NCBI RefSeq assembly: GCF_949628265.1
Contig: NC_088788.1
Coordinates: forward strand, 15,624,001-15,688,000
Length of the DNA stretch: 64,000 bases
Source: Cloeon dipterum
Taxonomy: Eukaryota; Arthropoda; Insecta; Ephemeroptera; Baetidae
Direction of reading: 5' to 3'
The notes below the pieces were generated by a model. It worked only from the letters and a program-made list of their open reading frames with translations, had not been told where the DNA came from and searched no databases. Position numbers and translations under genes: made by a program. The first letter of the stretch is position 1; each line of letters starts with the position of its first letter. Positions 57,607-64,000 of this stretch are shown here, in pieces.

Positions 57607-60600
57607 TTACGGGTCTAGATGAAGGTCAAGTGCCACCTGTCTCGCAGTGATGTACATGTATTCATCTCGGTGCTTCTTGAACGCCTCCACAGCCCTGTCC
57701 CTGGCGGCTGGCCACGCGTACATGGACCTGAACACACAAAATCAGAACACCACAATAAATAAGAACTATTAATATTTTACCTGTAGAGGGGTCTGACAAA
57801 TTTCATCCTGCCCTGGATGGTGGCGAAGTCGATGGCCTCGCCAATCTTGTCTTCCCACTTGGCCCTGATGCAAAGTCGCAGCCAGCGGAACTTGACCTCG
57901 GTGTTGCGCACGCTTTTCAGGTTGTACCACTCGTCCAGCTTGCGCAGCTTGTTTACTGAAATCACCTGCTCGCGGAGGCCCAGCTGGTCAAGGAACTCCC
58001 TTTGCTGAAGTGGTGACAGGTCTTTGAAGCTTGGGCCAGAGGACAGCGAATCCACCTCCTCTTCAGGACAGTTTAGCCACCTGTCTGCCAGCTTGGTGCA
58101 CTCCTCCGATAAGGTCGTGTCATACCTATTAAGCCAAAATTGGTCTGTGTAGCAAAAACGGGTTGACTTTCATGACATTAAAAGAAAATTCAATTCAATT
58201 CAAATTATTCAAATTGAATTGAATTGAATCCAAATTCGCCTTTCTAGTTGCATTGTTATATTTATACAAAAGGGTTAATTTGTATTCATTTGTGATGAAA
58301 TTTGCTATGCGGACTCTCCTTGTGGAGATGAATAGATTGCTACGTAATACTTTATCCACGTTTGGAATAGTGTTCAAAGTAAAATAAATCGGATTGGTTT
58401 GTTGATTGGAGAGAGTTGAAACTTTAAGAAAACAGTGATGAAAAGAGGAAAAATTAAATCAGAACAAATATTAATGAAGAAATCTTACTCAGGGATCACT
58501 GGCGGCATTCCGATACCGAAAAACCACGCTTGCCAGTCAACAGAGTCCAAGACAGCCTTCTTGCTCGCGAAGAACTCATACAGGAAGGATTTGAACATAT
58601 CAGTGTCGATCGGTTGGCCCTTGAAGTGTTGGCAATAAGCCTTGACAAATGGGTCGAACGCGTCTACAATTAAATACAATAACTTCACAGATTGTAAGAA
58701 AGAATTAAAATCTACCGTTTCCTCCAAGAAGAGTTTCCAAGTAGAAGAGGAGAGTGTGGCCCTTTTCGTAAGGCACAGTGTTGAAAACGTCCTCAGGGTC
58801 GATGCCGATCAAGTCTTTCACCAAGGTAGTCTCGATTTCTGGGTGTTTGCTGTCTTTCACCTTTTGAACACATTCTATATCATTTAAAAATCTGAAAAAA
58901 TCCTCAGCTTACCGTGTTTCTCAATTCGTTGAGTCCCAAAATAGCAGATAAGTGTCTGTGCTTCTCGCCGAAGAGCTTAGCCTCTATCTTTCTTTGCACA
59001 AACATAGTCCAGCCCTCGTTGAGCCAGAAGTGCTCGAACGTTTTGATTCCAACTGAATTTCCTGTCCAGGAGTGAGAGATCTCATGCGCAATGACGTCGG
59101 CCTGCGTGCGGTCTCCCACGACGCAAGTTGGCGTTACGAAGGTGACGCACGGATTTTCCATTCCTCCATAGCCAAAGCTTGGGGGTAGAATGAGCAGGTC
59201 ATAGCGACCCCATTCATACGTGCCGCAAATTTCCTCAGCAAAACTCAACTGCTCCTCAGCCTTAACGAACACACGCGAGTTTAGTGTCCAATATTAACGT
59301 TTGATTAATAATTAGTTTTCTAGAACAAGTGATTGTGATTTAAATTGGCTGAATTGTGCAACAATTTAATTATTTGTATTTATTACTAACTGCTTTTTAA
59401 ATTTTCCTTAATTCTTTTAAAGAAAGGATTGAGACCTGACTAAATTCCCAGGTGGCGGCATCAACATTCTCCTCTTCGCACCAAACGTTGATTCTCGGGC
59501 TGATGGTCCTGTGCGCGAGTTTGGCCACCACAATTGCAAGAAGGTACGATGGAATGGTCACTTTTTGCTCGTATTTGTGCCTTCTCTGAAAATATTAATT
59601 TCTTGTTTACCTACGAGACATTTTTAATTATTTGACTAACCAGGGAGGTCCCAGGAATAACCTGAGGATCACCACTGCTAACTGCACTCAACAGGACAGT
59701 CATGTCAGCGTCCGCATCCACTTCTGCCGTGTAGGTGAATTTGACAAAAGGCGTATCTTGGCACGGCAAAATCGTTCTGCAGTGGATCGACTAAAATATA
59801 CTGCGTTAACTTATTTTTTTTTCGCTTGAAAATATTTTGAGTCACTTATAGGACCAAAGCACCGCAAAATAGTTCCATACCTGACACTGGCTGAACATGT
59901 AGGGGTGCGTTTTTCCTGAGGTTTGCTCAGGGCTGAGCCACTGCAGGGCGTACGCTTTTGAAGAAGTCTCATACTCAATAACTAAATCAAATTTCCTGGA
60001 AATACACAAAATTTTCAAGCTCCAGAATATCAGGAATCTCAAATATATTATATTATAAAAATAGTGCTTTTAAAATATTAATTTAAAATATGCTATATGC
60101 CTACTCGTTGAAAGATTTTTTTTCAAATTCTGGTCATAATTAAGCATACAAATCTCACTTTGCTGTACTTGCAGGAAGTTTGACAGTCAAACTTTCGCCA
60201 AATGTAGCAACTGTGGGTCCTTTAACAAAGTCCAAGGGGTTCCCACTCAGGTAGACCTTTTTGATAGTAAGATCCTTCGTGTCAAGAACCTATTTAATCA
60301 GAAGAGGAATCCAATTATAATGGTTATTATCAATCTCAAGTGTTTGCCTAATGATAACGCAGCACAAGTCATGTGTAAAAATAGTAAAAAACCCTTACCA
60401 CTTTGTCAGCAAGGTCATTGACCTTCTCTAGGGTCAGGGTGACCGAACCTGCCAGGGTCTGCTTTTTGAAGTCAACCAGCCAGGATACATGGGCGTGCCG
60501 GACAACCACATCCTCTGTCAAAACAAAATTAAAAATATTTTAATGTTGACTCTTCCAATTTTCATGCAAGTCGTATTAATGACTTTTTTAAGCAACTAAC

Positions 60601-60652
60601 CGGTATTGGCGAAGGAAGAAGGGTCATTTTTACTCAGGGCATCGATTCCCAT
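57607..60652 (-). CDS. Leukotriene A4 hydrolase-like M1 aminopeptidase, copy 2
   Basis: Tandem paralog of the gene just downstream. Eleven exons with the same phases as copy 1, and the same sizes except exon 10: 60652-60601, 60514-60399, 60289-60159, 59995-59881, 59790-59641, 59585-59436, 59260-58913, 58860-58716, 58663-58489, 58125-57781 (one codon shorter) and 57727-57607, giving 615 aa. The peptide-binding signature is the canonical GGMEN. HEISH and the downstream zinc Glu are intact. Position 380 is Phe in DVFNTVPYEKG, while the catalytic Tyr385 is kept. In human LTA4H the equivalent Tyr378 is the residue attacked in suicide inactivation. Both copies start [17 protein letters not shown] and stay closely similar throughout, pointing to duplication within this lineage. 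Confidence 0.93.
58189..58229. repeat. Short AT-rich near-perfect palindrome
   Basis: Arms of about 19 nt built from ATTCAATTCAATTC and its complement around a short AT loop, within intron 9 of LTA4H-like copy 2. Could form a hairpin; probably a simple-repeat product. Confidence 0.7.
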
Positions 60653-61263
60653 GTTGCAGGTGTCAAATGTATTCTGCCTGACAGAAACACAGGTCGTCGA
60701 CTCGCGCGGTGAAATATAAGAGAGAATAAGAAGGAATAATATCATGTATTAAATGGTGAGCCGGCAAAAAGGCTAACCCCTCCCTCTTTTTCCCCGTATA
60801 ATTTAGATGTTAGTTCTCGAAATGCAGCGCCACAAAAAACGCGCGAAGAATATTCGGGAATGTGGGGAAATTTGGAAATTTTTAAGCAATATCAACTAAC
60901 TTTGTTTTTTTAAATTTGATCATAATTTGATTTTAAAATTATAAGTTTGAAGTGACACTAGTGACACTTTTAATTACGCAAATTACGCCCAAAATATTTT
61001 AAATGCCTGTGGTGTATACAACGCCTGCTGAGCGCAAAGTATGCAATCCGTTCAGCACAAGCGACATGCCGATTGCATAAGTCGGCACGTCAAGGATTGC
61101 GCGCATGCGCTGCTACTGCACTGCGGGCGTTTTCTGAACCAAGGGAAGGGAAGCAAGTAGTGAGGACCAAACGCGAGAAAACAAACACGAGAACGGGGAA
61201 ACAGCATAACTCTTGTTGCCGTGCGCATTCTCCCCATAAATTAACAAACCAAAAAATCGAGGC
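60653..61263. other. Bidirectional promoter region of LTA4H-like copy 2 and KDM1A
   Basis: Divergent spacer of about 600 nt between the two start codons. It is GC-richer at 61020-61210. No TATA box that I can support. Confidence 0.5.
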
Positions 61264-64000
61264 ATGAGCCGCAGAAAGAAGATCAGGGTAAGGACCGAGT
61301 CGCTTCTAAAAACAAGTATGTAGTCTTAGAGCCACGAATTTGTTGTAATAACAGTTGGAGACTGACAACGCCGGCGAGGACGAGGACGGCGATTCTCCCA
61401 CGATCGTGATGGAGAAGACGCGGAGCGATCGGAAGCCAACCCTTCTGCCGACAGGCATCGGCAGCAGGTACCAGCAAGGTGAAAAGAATGCAGCTGAGCG
61501 CCGTAATGAGCGATATTGCAGCGACAAGGGCGGTAATAAGGAGAGCAATTCGGCTGACGGCCCCAACTCGAGCGGGTCTTCGGTTAGGGTGCAGGAGCAA
61601 GCTAAGCTGGAGGTAAAGGACGAGCAGCAGCCCAAGGAGGAACAGCAGCAGACCGATCAGCCGGAGAACGAGCTGGACGACCTCAAGGGCCTCGACGGCG
61701 CCGCCTTTCAGAGCCGCTTGCCCTTTGACAAGCTTACGTCCACCGAGGCCACCAGCTTCCCGGACATTTCACAGGGTCCGCCGCAGACGCTCAAGACCTT
61801 CCTCCACATCCGCAACAGACTTGTTAGTATAGTTTGTTTTCTTGGGTTTCTTTTTCTTACGCTTGTTTTGTATTTAAATTCTGACTAATCAGACTATGGC
61901 GTGGTGGCTAATTTGAGACGTAGCAGTGCTGTGAAATTTGGACGGTTGAATTTTTTTAGCTAAATCGTTTCGGGACCATCAAATGAAATTGAATCATGCA
62001 ATTTCAAGCCATTTGAGATTTAAACCAAACTCAAACCGTTTAGAACTGTTTTAAACTACCAAAAACGCGTAAATTCTAAAGGTCTCATCCACGTATTATT
62101 AGGCAACAACTGGCTTATCCGGTTGCAGCTGAATTTTGAGCCAGTATATGAGCATTTTTGCCGGCGGCTGGTGTGGCTGGCAAATTTTTAAAAGTGATAT
62201 TTTAGGTTTGATAACGCTGAACGGACGGGAGGTCTATAGAGGCCAATTTTTAATCCGTCACTTTTCTTTATTTTTGGCCGGCAACTGGCACAGCTTGGCC
62301 ACAGCCACTGCAGCTTGCAACTGACCAATTCGTCGTAATAACGTTTAAATCGGTCAAATATTTGGTTCCATTGCTGAAATCAGGTCTATATACTTAAACA
62401 TTTAATATGTTGATGCATCAACACAGCAATGACAATGTCACAACATTGAGTGCTAACCAACATAATATTATTTAAAATGTTGACGCTCGAGGTTGTTTGT
62501 TTTATGATAGAAACGGACTTCATTCTCGTTGCTCTAAACTTATTTATTTCTCTGACGATATTCAGCGTCATAGTAGTGCCCTATTTCATGATAAAATAAT
62601 AATACAAAAAAAGCAACCTAATAATATCATTCTAATTTTAAATTGAAAATTGAGTTAATGGCTCTACTCAAATCAACTAATAAAAACATTATTCTGAAAA
62701 AGTTAGACCGTTCATAAGAAAGACGAAAATTTCAGTTTTCTGGAAAAATGTGAAAGGTCAAAATACTTGCAAATTGTGTCAAAAATGACTACCTAAAATA
62801 AAATTGGAATCCGTCTTAAGCTGATTATTAAATTTAAAACATTTCTTATAGTGAGCAAATAAGCTTAGAAAAAATAATTCGTAAGTTGATACCAGTTTCA
62901 GAAGTGCAACACTTAAGATATTATTTTGATTTTTTACACAATACTTGAGAATTTATGTTTATTCATTTTTTTATTGGGGATGATATTTGAACAACGATTT
63001 TTTGCTGCAGTTGCAATTGTGGCTGCAGAATCCGAAGCAGCAGCTGGTGGCTGACTCGTCAGTGGGGCAAATCGAAAGTCCTTACAACACGGACCCTGCG
63101 TTCGTCCTCAGAATTCACTCTTTCCTTGAAAGACATGGTTTCATCAACTTCGGCATTTTCAAACGCATAAAGGTAAGTACCTGAACATTATTCAGCCCAA
63201 TTAGACAATTCAGTTCTGCTCGCAGCCTTTGCCAACGAAGAAGTATGGCAAAGCCATTGTGATCGGCGCAGGCATTGCAGGATTGGCTGCTGCACAGCAG
63301 ATGCAGCAGTTTGGAATGGAGGTCATTGTCCTTGAAGCAAGAGTAAGTTTAATGACTTATTTTTGTAAATTTTTAATTTATTATATTGATTAGCGTCTAG
63401 ATCAAAATTGTCTACACAAACAATACTGTTGCTAAACAATAATGCAAATAATATTTGCATGATTTTAATTTATTTACAATTTTCTACCAATTTTTAATAT
63501 CATTGGGAAAAAACTACTTTTTTTAATCAATGCATGACAAAAGAAATTTAACCATCTCCCCATTTTTCGTGATTTTATAGGATCGTGTTGGCGGCCGCAT
63601 TGCCACCTTCCGCAAGGGCAACTACATCGCTGACCTGGGTGCCATGGTGGTCACCGGCCTAGGTGGCAACCCGGTCACCGTGCTTTCTAAGCAGATTTCC
63701 ATGGAGCTGCACAAGATAAGGCAGAAATGCCCGCTATACGAATCCAACGGCAACACGGTGAGAACAAAGTTTATTTCAAACAGAACGAAATATCACTATT
63801 TGGCGAAAACACGAGTAGGTTTTCATGGAGTATTTAGTGGTAATATTTCTTGACTTATTTTATGAGCCACGAATTATTTTGGCGTCAACACGTTACTTGT
63901 ACAGAAACGAAAACAGAAAAATTACACGCCGCTTTCGTTGTGCTTTCTGAAGCAGCAGCCACTTTCTTCTATCTCTAAATTGGTTGGCAACTCTTGCAGC
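61264..64000 (+). CDS. Kdm1a: Lysine-specific histone demethylase 1A, 5' part (runs off the window)
   Basis: FAD-dependent H3K4me1/2 demethylase of CoREST-type complexes (Drosophila Su(var)3-3). Exons seen: 61264-61287, 61355-61822, 63011-63172, 63226-63342 and 63581-63757, all phase 0; a further acceptor (CTCTTGCAG) ends at 63999, so the next exon begins at the last base. The N-terminal tail is acidic and Q/E-rich. The SWIRM domain starts with [17 protein letters not shown] and runs through [22 protein letters not shown]. The amine oxidase domain begins with [18 protein letters not shown] (FAD-binding Rossmann GxGxxG), followed by [20 protein letters not shown] and [13 protein letters not shown]. 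The catalytic Lys and the tower domain lie outside the window. The very short first coding exon (MSRRKKIR) has a good GTAAGG donor. Confidence 0.93.
62092..62343. mobile_element. Possible diverged foldback element in Kdm1a intron 2
   Basis: Ends share, in inverted orientation, TATTA, GTTGCA-GCTG, GCCA and TTGCCGGC over about 75 nt with many mismatches. Weaker than the elements at 4860 and 12543. Confidence 0.35.

Noticed and set aside
1-64000. Search for CRISPR arrays, phage modules or bacterial operons
   Set aside because: No direct-repeat arrays with regular spacers, no Shine-Dalgarno-led gene strings; everything recognisable is intron-bearing animal sequence.

Overview
The window reads as nuclear DNA of an arthropod, most likely an insect: AT-rich introns and spacers, compact intron-rich genes with GT/AG junctions, one isolated tRNA gene, and proteins whose closest recognisable relatives are animal. 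No bacterial operon, phage or CRISPR array is present. I assembled the gene models by eye from splice junctions and reading phase. All the multi-exon models close in frame. Species cannot be fixed from sequence alone.

Layout. (1) 1.35-9.29 kb, + strand: a GPAT3/4-type glycerol-3-phosphate acyltransferase with two tandem, homologous, same-phase versions of the exon carrying catalytic block I (6506-6742 and 7428-7661); its first intron holds a foldback element at 4860-5112. (2) 11.19-14.70 kb, + strand: a seven-helix, GPCR-shaped orphan lacking DRY and NPxxY; another foldback element sits in its second intron. (3) 15.48-18.49 kb, - strand: mitochondrial carrier SLC25A44. (4) 19.6-19.87 kb, - strand: a frameshifted fragment resembling the OARD1 macro domain. 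(5) 20.44-26.74 kb, + strand: a tandem array of three two-exon paralogs of an unrecognised leucine-rich family. (6) 28.41-32.28 kb, + strand: an Ldh2/malate dehydrogenase family oxidoreductase with a probable mitochondrial leader. (7) 33.86-38.58 kb, - strand: a CABIT-domain adaptor (Themis/GAREM type) with a Q/P-rich tail, preceded by about 7 kb of non-coding sequence with GC-rich islands. (8) 45.71-50.19 kb, + strand: a protein with a BACK-like domain and no intact BTB. (9) 50.32-53.47 kb, - strand: MCRS1, convergent and nearly abutting. (10) 53.84 kb: tRNA-Val(AAC). (11) 54.12-56.97 and 57.61-60.65 kb, - strand: two tandem leukotriene A4 hydrolase-like M1 aminopeptidases with identical exon plans but different substitutions at active-site positions. 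(12) 61.26 kb to the window end, + strand: the 5' part of KDM1A/LSD1.

There is no single pathway here; this is an ordinary eukaryotic neighbourhood of lipid, mitochondrial, signalling and chromatin genes. The parts most likely to be new are the orphan three-gene array, the duplicated acyltransferase exon, the motif-less seven-helix protein, and the diverged LTA4H pair. Small inverted-repeat elements are scattered through the introns and spacers.
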